Shown here piece by piece: positions 16,437-26,406 of a stretch of 64,000 nucleotides of DNA. A program made the translations under genes and the position numbers. Origin of the DNA: an uncultured Ruminococcus sp. (GTDB lineage: Bacteria > Bacillota > Clostridia > Oscillospirales > Ruminococcaceae); NCBI GenBank assembly GCA_900538575.1, contig UPZA01000003.1, forward strand, positions 62,001-126,000, in the 5' to 3' direction. The notes below the pieces were generated by a model. The model made no database searches and was not told where the DNA came from. It worked only from the letters and a program-made list of their open reading frames with translations. Each line of letters begins with the position of its first letter. Position 1 is the stretch's first letter.

Positions 16437-18365
16437 TTATTTTTCTTTGTTTTCTTCTGTATTGCCTTCTTCAGACTCATTGTCCGAATCCTCATCATCA
16501 TTCAGAACGCTTTCGTCAAGTTCGCCTTTCATAAGCTTTTCAAAATCAACGTCGTCAATCTTTTCATATTTCATAAGATACTTAGCAAGCAGATGGAGCT
16601 GATCCATATTTTGCTCAAGAAGATCCTTTGCACGCTCATAACCCTCTTCAATAATCTCACGCATCTCAGCGTCAATCTCAGCCGCTACGTTTTCAGAATA
16701 ATTTTTAGAGCTGTTGAAATCGCGTCCCAGGAACACCTCGTTCTGATCCGTGCCGTAAACCATCGGACCCAGCTTATCGCTAAAGCCGTATTTCGTAACC
16801 ATATTTCTTGCAATTGCCGTTGCACGCTCTATATCGTTTGAAGCCCCGGTTGAAATATCCTCAAGAATAAGCTTTTCTGCAACACGTCCGCCGAGCAGGG
16901 TTACAATATTTTCCTTCATTTCAGTCTTGCTTACATAAGACTTATCATGCTCCGGCAGAGACATAGTAAAGCCGCCTGCCATTCCTCTTGGAATGATCGA
17001 CACCTGATGAACCTTATCCTGTGTCGGACAATGATAGGTACAAACAGCGTGACCGGCCTCATGATATGAAGTAAGTCTCTTCTCGCGTTCCGTTACCACT
17101 CTTGACTTCTTTTCGGGACCTGCTATTACCTTAATAGTCGCTTCTTCTATATCTTCCTTGATAATCGCTTTCCTATTAGCTCGTGCCGCAAGCAATGAAG
17201 CTTCGTTCACAAGATTTTCAAGATCGGCTCCCGTAAAGCCCACGGTTGTTTTAGCGATTGTTTTAAGATTTACATCCGGGGCAAGCGGCTTGTTGCGCGT
17301 ATGAACCTTAAGGATCTCCTCGCGTCCCTTTATATCCGGATAACCGACTACTATCTGCCTGTCAAACCTTCCCGGACGTAAAAGAGCGGGATCAAGTATA
17401 TCACGACGGTTAGTTGCGGCAATAACAATAACGCTTTCATTGCCTGTAAAGCCGTCCATTTCAACAAGAAGCTGGTTAAGCGTCTGTTCACGCTCATCGT
17501 GTCCGCCGCCTAATCCTGCGCCTCTGTGACGGCCTACAGCGTCAATTTCATCTATAAATATAATTGAAGGAGCATTTTTCTTAGCCTGTTCAAACAAATC
17601 GCGTACTCTTGACGCGCCGACGCCGACAAACATCTCGACAAAGTCCGAACCTGAAATCGGGAAAAACGGACAACCCGCTTCGCCGGCAACCGCTTTTGCA
17701 AGCAACGTTTTACCTGTACCGGGAGGACCCAAAAGCAATACTCCCTTTGGTATTCTTGCACCGATTTCCGAGTACTTTTTAGGATTTTTGAGAAAATCAA
17801 CAATTTCCTCCATCTCATGCTTTTCCTCGTCAGCTCCCGCTACGTCTGCAAAGGTAACTCTTTTTCCGTTATTATGAGCCTGATTTTTGATATTTGCCTT
17901 TCCGAAGGAAGAATATTTCCCGCCTCCGCCTGTCTGCTTCATCATAAAAAAGAACAGAGCTACGCCAAGTATCAAAAGCAATATCGATGGAACGACAGAA
18001 ATGATCCAGGAATTATCCTTTATTTTCTTATAATCCTGAGCAAGAGGAGTATCAGGATGAAGCTTATTATATTCTGTTCTGTAATCCTTCGTATCTGTAT
18101 CAGTATCATCAAGGAATATACTTACATTGGGAACCTCATATTTATATTCCTTGTCGTCGCCGATAAGCTTATAAACAAGCTCGCCGGTTCCCAGATCAAG
18201 CGTATATGAGCTTACCTTATATTCGTCGAAGTTCTTTATAACCTCCGAATATTCCTTTTTATCCCCAGACTGCAAAAGCTTAGGGAAAATAATAATAATC
18301 GAAATAAGCAAAACTGCCGCAATAGCAGTATAAGCGGCAATTCCTCTGTTCCTGTTAGGTGTCAA
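16437..18365 (-). CDS. ftsH: ATP-dependent zinc metalloprotease FtsH
   Basis: A 642-aa membrane-bound AAA+ protease that degrades misfolded membrane and short-lived regulatory proteins. It has membrane helices at about 10-30 and 122-142 flanking a small outer domain, Walker A GPPGTGKT, Walker [12 protein letters not shown], the [24 protein letters not shown] region, and the protease motif HEAGH at about residue 435. An acidic tail ends the protein. The reading frame opens at a TTG (18365) with GAAGG and GGAG upstream, and no ATG fits. It is the last gene of the tilS-hpt-ftsH group. Confidence 0.96.
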   Translation of the reverse strand: MTPNRNRGIAAYTAIAAVLLISIIIIFPKLLQSGDKKEYSEVIKNFDEYKVSSYTLDLGTGELVYKLIGDDKEYKYEVPNVSIFLDDTDTDTKDYRTEYNKLHPDTPLAQDYKKIKDNSWIISVVPSILLLILGVALFFFMMKQTGGGGKYSSFGKANIKNQAHNNGKRVTFADVAGADEEKHEMEEIVDFLKNPKKYSEIGARIPKGVLLLGPPGTGKTLLAKAVAGEAGCPFFPISGSDFVEMFVGVGASRVRDLFEQAKKNAPSIIFIDEIDAVGRHRGAGLGGGHDEREQTLNQLLVEMDGFTGNESVIVIAATNRRDILDPALLRPGRFDRQIVVGYPDIKGREEILKVHTRNKPLAPDVNLKTIAKTTVGFTGADLENLVNEASLLAARANRKAIIKEDIEEATIKVIAGPEKKSRVVTEREKRLTSYHEAGHAVCTYHCPTQDKVHQVSIIPRGMAGGFTMSLPEHDKSYVSKTEMKENIVTLLGGRVAEKLILEDISTGASNDIERATAIARNMVTKYGFSDKLGPMVYGTDQNEVFLGRDFNSSKNYSENVAAEIDAEMREIIEEGYERAKDLLEQNMDQLHLLAKYLMKYEKIDDVDFEKLMKGELDESVLNDDEDSDNESEEGNTEENKEK

Positions 18366-18388
18366 TAAACCTTCACTCCATTCTTTCT

Positions 18389-18919
18389 CTATGTATTTTT
18401 ATAAACCCCAATATAAGGCAGATTTCTGTATTCCTCATTCAGATCCATACCGAATCCTACAACAAACAGATCGGGAATTTCAAATCCGCAATAATCGGAT
18501 TCAACGGGTTTTTCCCGTCTGGCCGGCTTGTCCAGAAGCGTACAGATTTTAAGCGACGCCGGGCTGCGATTTTTAAGCATACTTTTTAATTCATAAAGAG
18601 TATTTCCGGAATCTATAATATCCTCAACAATAACGACATGCCGTCCTTCTATATCACAGGTCAGATCCTTCATAACCTGAACCTTCCCTGAACTGACCGT
18701 ATTACTATTATAGCTTGAAACTGCCATAAAGTCAATTTCACAAGGAATTTTTATTTTCCTTAACAAATCCGCAAAAAACATTACGGATCCTTTAAGCGGA
18801 CAAATAAATAACGGATTTTTTCCCGCATACTCCTCCGTTAAAATATCACCGAGTTCCTTTATGCGTCCGGCAAGCTGCTCCTCGTTTATAAGAATGCCGC
18901 CTACGCCGCGCTCAAGCAT
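18389..18919 (-). CDS. hpt: Hypoxanthine phosphoribosyltransferase
   Basis: A 176-aa purine-salvage enzyme that makes IMP or GMP from the base and PRPP. The PRPP motif [14 protein letters not shown] is at about residues 94-107 and the Mg/pyrophosphate loop PLKGSVMF near 41. The ATG overlaps the tilS stop as TAATG, so it is translationally coupled. The tilS-hpt-ftsH order is standard in Firmicutes; in Bacillus, Hpt with TilS also influences ftsH expression. Confidence 0.95.
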   Translation of the reverse strand: MLERGVGGILINEEQLAGRIKELGDILTEEYAGKNPLFICPLKGSVMFFADLLRKIKIPCEIDFMAVSSYNSNTVSSGKVQVMKDLTCDIEGRHVVIVEDIIDSGNTLYELKSMLKNRSPASLKICTLLDKPARREKPVESDYCGFEIPDLFVVGFGMDLNEEYRNLPYIGVYKNT

Positions 18920-20214
18920 TATATCACATCCTTTATAGTCAGATACAAGCTCTTTGAGGTATTGCAGTCGGTTTTAACTCTTTCTGCCGTCCCTATGCCC
19001 TCAATATATATAACACCGACACTGTCTGCCAGAAAGTGTATAAACGGTCTTATATCGGCTCGTATTTTTTCGTTAAGCAACTTTTTTACAGATGAAGTAA
19101 ATCCATTGCCCGCCAATTTTATCCTATCGCCGTAATTTCTGCCGCGTAGTATAATATCTCCACGGACCTTTTCCAAATCTATTATACCGCCGCCGTCATT
19201 TTTTATTTCCGCCTTAACGATTTTATTTTTAAATATCGTATTATCACCCTCAGCCAGAAGTACAGACTGAGACGCGCCTATTTTGTTTTCTTTTACTATG
19301 GTAAGAACGTTCTTACGGCATACGGCGTATACGCACGAAGCTATATTTATTTTACCGCCGCATTCAAGGATTTCGTCTATACTGTTTATCCTCTCAGAGC
19401 TAACCGCAAGCTTTTTACTCTTAAGAAGCTTTGCAATACATCTTTTTCTTATAACCGGATCATATTTTTGAAGACCGCAAAGAGCGCCGTCCTCATTACA
19501 TATATTATAAGCGGTTTCAGCGAATTTTTCAATAAATTTATTTTCTTCCGAAAATATTTTAAGTTCTGCACAAAAAGTTTTATAAAAGCCGCTGTTAATT
19601 TGAAGGATTTCAGGTATAATTTTATGTCTGATTCGATTCCGCGTATAATCTACGGACAGATTAGTGGAGTCTGTAATAAAATTCTGCCCTCGTTTTAAAA
19701 GATAATTTTCAACGTCATTTCTGGTTACGTCTATAAGCGGACGAATTATATTATCCCTGACGGGAGGTATGCCGCATATGCCCTTAAGACCGGTACCTCT
19801 TGCAAGATTAAGAATAACTGTTTCCGCACTGTCCGAGGCGGTATGAGCAGTTGCAAGCTTTCCGCCTGAAGCTACTTCGGCAAAAACCGAATACCTTATA
19901 TCTCTTGCCGCTTCTTCAAGCGACCGTTTATTATCTGCCGCATATGCCGGTACGTCAATTCTTCTTACCGTTAATTCAACGCCCAATTTTCTGCAAAGGT
20001 CACGGCAAAACTGTTCGTCTCTGTCCGATTCCTCTCCTCTGATACAGTGATTGACATGAACCGCGTAAACCTTAATATTATATTTTTCCTCCAGCTCCTT
20101 TAAAACAAGCAGTAGACATACGCTATCTGCTCCGCCGGACAGAGCCGCCGTAACGCGCTCTCCCCCTTTAAGCATACTGTATGTATCAATAGAGCCAATT
20201 ATTCTCTCTGTCAA
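18919..20214 (-). CDS. tilS: tRNA(Ile)-lysidine synthase
   Basis: A 431-aa enzyme that converts C34 of the CAU anticodon tRNA-Ile to lysidine, restricting it to AUA codons. The N-terminal PP-loop ALSGGADSVCLL (about residue 25) binds ATP; HVNHCIRGEESDRDEQFC and TAHTASDSAETVILNLARGTG are the TilS-specific motifs; the C-terminal TilS domain ends the protein. The start is TTG at 20214, embedded in the dnaB stop (TTTTGA) with GGAGGG upstream. Confidence 0.94.
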   Translation of the reverse strand: MTERIIGSIDTYSMLKGGERVTAALSGGADSVCLLLVLKELEEKYNIKVYAVHVNHCIRGEESDRDEQFCRDLCRKLGVELTVRRIDVPAYAADNKRSLEEAARDIRYSVFAEVASGGKLATAHTASDSAETVILNLARGTGLKGICGIPPVRDNIIRPLIDVTRNDVENYLLKRGQNFITDSTNLSVDYTRNRIRHKIIPEILQINSGFYKTFCAELKIFSEENKFIEKFAETAYNICNEDGALCGLQKYDPVIRKRCIAKLLKSKKLAVSSERINSIDEILECGGKINIASCVYAVCRKNVLTIVKENKIGASQSVLLAEGDNTIFKNKIVKAEIKNDGGGIIDLEKVRGDIILRGRNYGDRIKLAGNGFTSSVKKLLNEKIRADIRPFIHFLADSVGVIYIEGIGTAERVKTDCNTSKSLYLTIKDVI

Positions 20215-21563
20215 AATTTACCCTCCGCATTACTGTCGAAATCAGCGTTTGAAAATCTGGTAAATTGACCGTCCCATATAAGCTTTACTGTGCCGGTTTC
20301 ACCATGACGGTTCTTTGCAACTATGCATTCAGAAACGTTAGGCTCCGCGCTTTCCTTATTATAATATGCGTCGCGGTATAAAAACATAACAATATCCGCG
20401 TCCTGTTCTATTGAACCGGATTCTCTCAGGTCTGAAAGCATCGGACGCTTATCCGGACGTCCCTCAACTCCTCGGTTAAGCTGCGACAGCAGAATAACCG
20501 GTATATCTATTTCCTTCGCAAGAATTTTAAGATTTCTGGTAATTTCTGATATACGCAAAACCTGGTTTTCTGATTTTACTGTCGATTCCATAAGCTGAAG
20601 ATAGTCTATAACTATGAGTCCTATATTTTTCATACGCCTGAGCTTAGCTTTTATTTGAGGTACATTTGTTCCGGGCGTATCGTCAAGATAAAGAGGAAGA
20701 CCGCACAAAACGTCCGCGCTTGAAGCAAGCCTTACCCAGTCATTTTCCGAAAGATGACCGCTTCTAAGCTTATTGGAATCAACAAGCGCCTCCGTAGACA
20801 GCATTCTTGTTGCAAGCTGCTCCTTTGACATTTCCAAAGAAAAAACTGCAACGTCCTTATCGGAATGTCTGGCAACATTTGTCGCAATATTCAGCGCAAA
20901 CGAAGTTTTACCCATACCCGGACGTGCGGCAAGAATAATAAGATCGGATTTATTAAGTCCGGTCGTTATTGAATCAAGGAGCGTAAACCCCGTTTTAGCT
21001 CCGAGAAACTTATCCTTGTCGGGACCGGAAATTTTCTGGAGCCTGTCCCATGATTCAAATATAACATCGCTTATAGGGCTTAATCCCTGAACGTCCTTTC
21101 CCTGTCTTATATCAAATATTTTCTGTTCCGCCGAATCAAGAAGAATCTGGGCGCTGCTTTGACCGAGAGTTATTTCATGAAGAAGCTCTCTCGCTACCAA
21201 AGCAAGACTTCTAATATAATATTTTTCCGAGCAAATCCGGCAGTAGCTGTCGATATTATCAACGGACGGAACCATATTGACCAAAGCCGCAAGATAATTT
21301 CTTCCCTCCTGAGCCGTTTCAAAAATACCTTCCCTGACAGCCTCGTTGAGAACCGTTATTATATCCGCCTTTATGCCGGAAGTAAACATTCTGAGCATTA
21401 TATTGAAAAGCAGTCTGTGCTGTTCATTATAAAAGCATTCAGGCTTGATTTTTTCAAGCACCTTGGATATAACAGACTGATCTATTAAAATGGCTCCTAA
21501 AATAGTCTGCTCAGCTTCAAGACTATAGGGCATTTCCTTATCTGAAAAATCAGGATAATCCAT
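20211..21563 (-). CDS. dnaB: Replicative DNA helicase DnaB (DnaC)
   Basis: A 450-aa hexameric RecA-fold helicase that unwinds DNA at the replication fork. The N-terminal DnaB domain starts PYSLEAEQTILGAIL, and the C-terminal motor has Walker A ARPGMGKTSFAL and the H-motifs IDYLQLM, LSQLNRGVEGR and DLRESGSIEQDAD. There is no intein. I choose the ATG at 21563 (GGAG nine bases upstream) over a GTG at 21584 with a poor SD. It overlaps tilS by four bases and follows rplI after 57 bp, an arrangement common in Firmicutes. Confidence 0.95.
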   Translation of the reverse strand: MDYPDFSDKEMPYSLEAEQTILGAILIDQSVISKVLEKIKPECFYNEQHRLLFNIMLRMFTSGIKADIITVLNEAVREGIFETAQEGRNYLAALVNMVPSVDNIDSYCRICSEKYYIRSLALVARELLHEITLGQSSAQILLDSAEQKIFDIRQGKDVQGLSPISDVIFESWDRLQKISGPDKDKFLGAKTGFTLLDSITTGLNKSDLIILAARPGMGKTSFALNIATNVARHSDKDVAVFSLEMSKEQLATRMLSTEALVDSNKLRSGHLSENDWVRLASSADVLCGLPLYLDDTPGTNVPQIKAKLRRMKNIGLIVIDYLQLMESTVKSENQVLRISEITRNLKILAKEIDIPVILLSQLNRGVEGRPDKRPMLSDLRESGSIEQDADIVMFLYRDAYYNKESAEPNVSECIVAKNRHGETGTVKLIWDGQFTRFSNADFDSNAEGKF

Positions 21564-21620
21564 AATGAAAAACTCCGTAAACACCTAAAGGCAGCCGAAA
21601 TATGACCGCCTTAATTTTCT

Positions 21621-22067
21621 CTATTCTTCTACAACTTCAACCGTTATTGCCGCTGAAACGCCATTATAAAGCTTTATTTCAGCCTCGTAGCTGCCAAAAT
21701 TTTTTATATCGCTTTTTAAGACAATTTTCTTTTTCTCAATTTTTTTCCCGAACTGCTTTTCAATTAATTCCGCTATGTTTCCCGTTGTAACAGATCCGAA
21801 AAGCCTTCCGTTTGAACCAGCCTTTGCCGCGGCAGTAATTTTTTTACCGTCGATAAGCGCTTTTATATCCTCGGCATTCTGCTTTTCAACGTCCTTTTTA
21901 TGCTGCTCCGCGGCTTTCTGTCCGTTTAAAACATTCATGTTTTTTGCGTTGGCTTCAACCGCCAGACCTTTACCAATGAGAAAATTTCTGGCATAGCCGT
22001 CGGCAACATTTTTTATTTCTCCTTTTTTTCCGGATCCCTTAACGTCCTGCAAAAAAATAACCTTCAT
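21621..22067 (-). CDS. rplI: 50S ribosomal protein L9
   Basis: A 148-aa two-domain ribosomal protein. The N-terminal rRNA-binding domain shows [17 protein letters not shown] and GYARNFLI, joined by a long Lys/Ala-rich helix to a C-terminal domain with the Gly-rich NGRLFGSVT loop. It lies between gdpP and dnaB, 18 bp behind gdpP. Confidence 0.97.
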   Translation of the reverse strand: MKVIFLQDVKGSGKKGEIKNVADGYARNFLIGKGLAVEANAKNMNVLNGQKAAEQHKKDVEKQNAEDIKALIDGKKITAAAKAGSNGRLFGSVTTGNIAELIEKQFGKKIEKKKIVLKSDIKNFGSYEAEIKLYNGVSAAITVEVVEE

Positions 22068-22085
22068 TTATTTTTACGTCCTTTC

Positions 22086-24035
22086 TCAATCCTGATCTAA
22101 AACCTCTATCAGCATTTCCTTTGCCTTCTGTTCTGAAACGTCGGTAAGCTGCGCCGCAGCCATCGTCTGATGTCCTCCGCCGCCCAGCCTTTCCATAATC
22201 ACCTGAACGTTCATAACCCCCAAGGATCTTGCTGAAATATTAACGACATCTCCGGTTTTATATATAACAAACGAAGCGTCAACCCCGCTGATTCCAAGCA
22301 GCTCGTCGGCCGCCTGAGGAGCTATTATCCTTATATCGTCAGACTTGGAGTCAGAAACAGCAATTGCGCACCTGTCGAATATTTCCGCCGTAGATATAAG
22401 CGCTGATTTTTTTCTGTACGCCTCGATGGAATTTGTAAACAAGCCCTTAACCTTAACGGTATCCGCTCCGTTCTTACGGAGATAAGCGGCCGCCTCAAAG
22501 GTTCTGACTCCAGTTTTCATTATGAAATTTTTAGTGTCGAGCATTATACCTGCTAAAAGCGCCTCGGCGTAAACCTGCGGAAGAAAGCTTACGTTTTTAA
22601 AATACTGTATAACCTCGGTCACCATTTCAGACGCCGACGACGAATAAGGCTCGTGATAGAAAATAACGGCGTCATCAATAAAATTAACTGATTTTCTGTG
22701 ATGATCGATAACTATCTTGTGGACTGCCATATCGTGCAGCTCACGGCTTTCAACCAGCTCCGCATTGTGAGTATCTACTATAATCAGCAGACTGTTTTCA
22801 GAAAAATTCTCTACCGCCTGCTGCGGAGTAATCAAAAGATCCGGAATTTCGCTGTAAAGTCTTTCAATAAGACCTCCTGCAAGATTTTTTATCGGATCCA
22901 CCACAAAGTATGCTTCCCCTCCGGCTTGTCTTACTGCTCCTGCAAGTCCTGCTCCGGCGCCTACAGCGTCCAGATCGGCAAACCTGTGTCCCATTATATA
23001 AACATTGTCGCTGTTATGTACCAGTTCCTGTATCGCATTAGAAATGATACGCGACTTAGCTCTGGATTTTTTTTCAACTCCGTTGGCAACTCCGCCGAAA
23101 AATCTGAATCCGTTTTCTGTTTTAACCGCCGCCTGATCTCCGCCTCGTCCCAGACACATATCCAGCGCCTGCTTTGCAAACGTTTCGCTCTCTTCAAGAG
23201 TAGAGGCTCCTCTGCCGACTCCTATTGAAAGAGTTATAATACTGCTTTTTTCGCCAATGCTGATATTTCTCGCTTTATCAAGAATTTCAAATTTTGACTG
23301 AATAATATTATTAAGATGCTGTTCCTCTATAACCGCTATAAATTTATCATGTCCAAGCTTTCTGAGAACGCCGGTAGTCTGCGACATAAAATCCTCGAGC
23401 ATGGTTTCTATGGCGGCGGCCACCTGCGCCTTTTCGCTCTCCTTGAAATTTTGCAGCACATCCTCATAATTATCGATAACCAGCAGAAGAACAGACGGCC
23501 TCGTTCTTTTATATTTACTGAAAAGCTCGGCAAATTCCGTTATATCAGTAAAGCTCATAAATATCAGCTTCTGATCGTAACGCTGCGTTGCGACCGCTCC
23601 TACCTTAAAGGATCTGTCGCCGAAAAACACCGTTGCCGCTCCCTCAAGCATAAGAGCTTTTATATCAATATCGACAGCTTTATAAATCTCTGTTCCGAAT
23701 ATATCATACTCCGGAATTATCTGATCGTTAAACTCCTTATTGCACCATAGAACCCTAAAGTCGCTATCAACGATAACGGAAGGCGTTTCAAAGTAATAAA
23801 GCGCCTCGTTTTCAGCGGTACCGACCGCCTCGTTGAGCTTGGCGATAAATTTGAGTGAATTTTTCTCAGCAAGCGCCAGATCTATAAAGAATATAACGGC
23901 AAAAACCGCCGTAGGAATAATAGCTACCGCAAATTTTGCTCTATCGTAATTATAAAGCATCATCGCTGATATTATGCAGGACGCTACCAGCATTATCGCA
24001 GAAATAATAAATGTAACCGGATATCTTCTTTTCAA
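22086..24035 (-). CDS. gdpP: Cyclic-di-AMP phosphodiesterase GdpP
   Basis: A 649-aa membrane enzyme that hydrolyses c-di-AMP to pApA, so it influences wall stress and potassium control. Two N-terminal helices (about 8-28 and 33-53) precede a PAS-like domain (about 75-150), a degenerate GGDEF domain (about 170-310, without a GGDEF motif) and a DHH/DHHA1 phosphodiesterase with GHRFADLDAVG, VDTHNAE, VIDHHRK and the C-terminal GGGGHQ motif. The start appears to be TTG at 24035 with GGAGG nine bases upstream. The gdpP-rplI-dnaB order is conserved in Firmicutes. Confidence 0.94.
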   Translation of the reverse strand: MKRRYPVTFIISAIMLVASCIISAMMLYNYDRAKFAVAIIPTAVFAVIFFIDLALAEKNSLKFIAKLNEAVGTAENEALYYFETPSVIVDSDFRVLWCNKEFNDQIIPEYDIFGTEIYKAVDIDIKALMLEGAATVFFGDRSFKVGAVATQRYDQKLIFMSFTDITEFAELFSKYKRTRPSVLLLVIDNYEDVLQNFKESEKAQVAAAIETMLEDFMSQTTGVLRKLGHDKFIAVIEEQHLNNIIQSKFEILDKARNISIGEKSSIITLSIGVGRGASTLEESETFAKQALDMCLGRGGDQAAVKTENGFRFFGGVANGVEKKSRAKSRIISNAIQELVHNSDNVYIMGHRFADLDAVGAGAGLAGAVRQAGGEAYFVVDPIKNLAGGLIERLYSEIPDLLITPQQAVENFSENSLLIIVDTHNAELVESRELHDMAVHKIVIDHHRKSVNFIDDAVIFYHEPYSSSASEMVTEVIQYFKNVSFLPQVYAEALLAGIMLDTKNFIMKTGVRTFEAAAYLRKNGADTVKVKGLFTNSIEAYRKKSALISTAEIFDRCAIAVSDSKSDDIRIIAPQAADELLGISGVDASFVIYKTGDVVNISARSLGVMNVQVIMERLGGGGHQTMAAAQLTDVSEQKAKEMLIEVLDQD

Positions 24036-24087
24036 CGGATTTCACCTCCGTAAATCAAGATTTATAATATTATAAGCTAAGATATGC

Positions 24088-25896
24088 CTATATCTCCATT
24101 ATAATCGGCAGTATCATAGGACTGCGCTTTGTTTTTTCATAAATATAATCGGAAAGAGCGTCCCTAAGCCGCGTTTTGATGGAATTCCACTCTCTAAAAT
24201 CCTGTATGGAGCATGTGGCAAGAGTGGACGCCAGCAGATGGCGGGCGTTGTCTATCAGTTCCTCAGACTCTCTTACATAGACAAAGCCTCTCGATATTAT
24301 ATCCGGACCGGAAACAATTGTATTGCTTGCCTTTTCAATACCGACAACAACGATAATAAGCCCGTCCTGGGCAAGATGCTTTCTGTCCCTCAGAACTATT
24401 GAGCCTACGTCCCCGACGCCCAATCCGTCCACAAGCACCTTTCCGGCAGGAACCTGAGAAACAATCTTCATTTTATTTCCGTCGGTTTCTATTACATTTC
24501 CTATTTCGCCGATTATAACATTTTCCTTAGGCATACCAAGCTCTCTTGCCAATGCGGCATGCTTTTTAAGATGCTTATATTCGCCGTGAACAGGAATAAA
24601 GAACTTAGGCTTTGTAAGAGCCTGTATCAGCTTAAGCTCCTCCTGGCAGGCATGACCTGAAACGTGAACCTCGTACATCGCCTCGTAAACAACCTCTGCT
24701 CCTGATTTCATCAGCTCGTTTACAACCTTTGTTACGAATTTCTCATTTCCCGGAATAGGCGTCGCTGATATTATAATAAAATCCATAGGAGTTATATTTA
24801 CTTTTTTATGATCGTTCATCGCCATTCTTGTAAGAGCGGACATCGGCTCTCCCTGACTTCCGGTAGTAATAAGAATGATCTCCGAGCTGTCGTATCTGTT
24901 CATCATGTCGATATCAATGATGATACCCTTCGGAACGTCAAGATAACCAAGCTCAATGGCGGTTGAAATAACATTTATCATGCTCCTGCCGAACACGGCA
25001 ACCTTCCTGCCATACTTTTCAGCACAGTTTACTATCTGCTGAATACGATGAATATTAGAAGAGAATGTCGCTATTATTATCCTTTTTCCCTCCGCCTTTG
25101 TAAACAGCTTTTCAAAGGATTCCCCGACCTTTCTTTCAGACTGGGTATATCCCGGTCTTTCAGCGTTAGTCGAGTCGGCCATAAGAGCCAAAACGCCTTT
25201 GCTTCCAAGCTCGCCGAATCTCGTCAGGTCAATTATCTCTCCGTTAATGGGGCTGTAATCTATTTTAAAATCACCGGTATGAACTATGATACCGGCAGGC
25301 GTATGAACCGCCATTCCCACAGCGTCAGGAATAGAATGGTTTACCCTTATAAACTCAACCGCCATACATCCCATACGAACAGTTTTTCTGTGAGAAACCA
25401 CGTTAAGATTGGCCTTGCCGTAAAGACCGTGTTCCTTTAGCTTTCCCTCAACAAGTCCAAGCGTAAGCTTTGTTCCGTATACCGGAACATTCACTTTTTT
25501 GAGAAGATAGGCAAGTCCTCCTATATGATCCTCGTGTCCGTGAGTCAGAACTACGCCTCTGAGCTTATCCCTGTTTTTTTCAACATAAGTAAAATCAGGT
25601 ATAACTATATCTACGCCCGGCATTTCCGTATCGGGAAAAGCAAGTCCGCAGTCGATTATAAACATATCGTTGGAGCATTCTATAACGGTCATATTCTTTC
25701 CGATCTCGTTCAAGCCTCCGAGAGGAATTATTCTTACAGGCGTTCTTCTCGGCTCTCTCTTCGGCTTGGCAACCGGCGCCTTTTTTACCGGTACGGCCGG
25801 AACGGCGCTTTTGCTCTGTTCAGAAGACGTCGCGCTTCTCTTTCCCGAATACCTTTTTCTGTTATCCTGATGATTTTTGGTTGTGTTATTTTCCAC
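24088..25896 (-). CDS. rnj: Ribonuclease J
   Basis: A 602-aa metallo-beta-lactamase/beta-CASP RNase acting in mRNA decay and rRNA maturation. The catalytic motif is LTHGHEDHIGG (about residue 125), with later ligands in HTGDFKID and the beta-CASP motif C HVSGHA near 410. A Lys/Arg-rich, Pro-rich N-terminal extension of about 50 residues precedes the core and may bind RNA. The start is GTG at 25896 with GAGG seven bases upstream. A 440-nt leader rich in hairpins and two promoters precedes it. Confidence 0.94.
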   Translation of the reverse strand: MENNTTKNHQDNRKRYSGKRSATSSEQSKSAVPAVPVKKAPVAKPKREPRRTPVRIIPLGGLNEIGKNMTVIECSNDMFIIDCGLAFPDTEMPGVDIVIPDFTYVEKNRDKLRGVVLTHGHEDHIGGLAYLLKKVNVPVYGTKLTLGLVEGKLKEHGLYGKANLNVVSHRKTVRMGCMAVEFIRVNHSIPDAVGMAVHTPAGIIVHTGDFKIDYSPINGEIIDLTRFGELGSKGVLALMADSTNAERPGYTQSERKVGESFEKLFTKAEGKRIIIATFSSNIHRIQQIVNCAEKYGRKVAVFGRSMINVISTAIELGYLDVPKGIIIDIDMMNRYDSSEIILITTGSQGEPMSALTRMAMNDHKKVNITPMDFIIISATPIPGNEKFVTKVVNELMKSGAEVVYEAMYEVHVSGHACQEELKLIQALTKPKFFIPVHGEYKHLKKHAALARELGMPKENVIIGEIGNVIETDGNKMKIVSQVPAGKVLVDGLGVGDVGSIVLRDRKHLAQDGLIIVVVGIEKASNTIVSGPDIISRGFVYVRESEELIDNARHLLASTLATCSIQDFREWNSIKTRLRDALSDYIYEKTKRSPMILPIIMEI

Positions 25897-26061
25897 TTTT
25901 TAACCTCGCTTTTCTTTTCCGGGAATGATCGTTTTTTTAACTTTAAGTAAAATGTTCTCAAGACATAGACCGTATAAATTAATACACAGACTTGGTTTTA
26001 ATGGTAAATCAACCGACGTTTAAAAGTACAGCTTAAAATTCGTCCGCAGAATTATCGTAAC

Positions 26062-26089
26062 ATATTATCTCAGTTTCAGCAATAAGCAA
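26062..26089 (-). promoter_or_regulatory. Possible proximal promoter of rnj
   Basis: Minus strand: TTGCTT (26084-26089), 16-bp spacer, TAATAT (26062-26067). Confidence 0.4.
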
Positions 26090-26164
26090 AATTAATTGAA
26101 TCAATTTCCCGGTTTATTATGTACTTCTTGTTTGGTGAAACTTTTTTCTGAATTAAATGAAAAA

Positions 26165-26328
26165 ACGTTCCGGTCTTTTTTTCGTTCAAGACCTCTATAT
26201 TTCAGGAGGCATACCCTCCTTAAAATCTAAATTAAGACGTATCCGGAATGCAACCACTCCGGATACTTATATTAAACGATTAAGAAAATAACTATGTCTA
26301 TTATTTTCTTACAGCCACACAAATATAC
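26165..26328 (-). ncRNA. Candidate structured RNA or cis-regulatory leader upstream of rnj
   Basis: From the expected start near 26328, the minus-strand RNA can form four successive hairpins: AAGAAAATAA/TTATTTTCTT, GTATCCGGA/TCCGGATAC (26258-26266 with 26239-26247), AGGAGG/CCTCCT, and GGTCTT/AAGACC. A T6 run follows the last one after six bases. An SD-like AAGGAGG next to an ATG-led five-codon ORF sits in the third hairpin. It does not match a riboswitch class that I know. It could be a leader for RNase J autoregulation or a discrete small RNA. Confidence 0.5.
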
Positions 26329-26334
26329 ACTTTA

Positions 26335-26363
26335 ATTATACCCTGACTTCCGATAAATGTCAA
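26335..26363 (-). promoter_or_regulatory. Consensus sigma-A promoter of the rnj leader
   Basis: Minus strand: perfect TTGACA (26358-26363), exactly 17 bp, perfect TATAAT (26335-26340). It is one of the two or three best promoters in the window, yet it is about 440 bp from the nearest downstream ORF. Confidence 0.88.
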
Positions 26364-26406
26364 GGGAATTTTGTCGAAAACGGATTTCCGCTTACGCGCC
26401 TTTCGT

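Larger units (their letters stand above)
25897..26406 (-). other. 510-bp intergenic region upstream of rnj with two promoters and a hairpin cluster
   Basis: No coding ORF of note. It holds a consensus promoter at 26335-26363, a run of four hairpins at about 26165-26311 and a second, weaker promoter at 26062-26089, both reading toward rnj. The last 160 bases before rnj show no further structure that I can support. Confidence 0.6.

Noticed and set aside
24088..25896. RNase J as a CPSF-like or other beta-lactamase enzyme
   Set aside because: The HGHEDHIGG motif, beta-CASP region and C-terminal segment follow RNase J order and length.
26239..26266. GTATCCGGA inverted repeat as a simple terminator for the phosphohexomutase gene
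   Set aside because: It lies downstream of a perfect promoter and lacks a T-run on either strand, so it fits a leader structure better.
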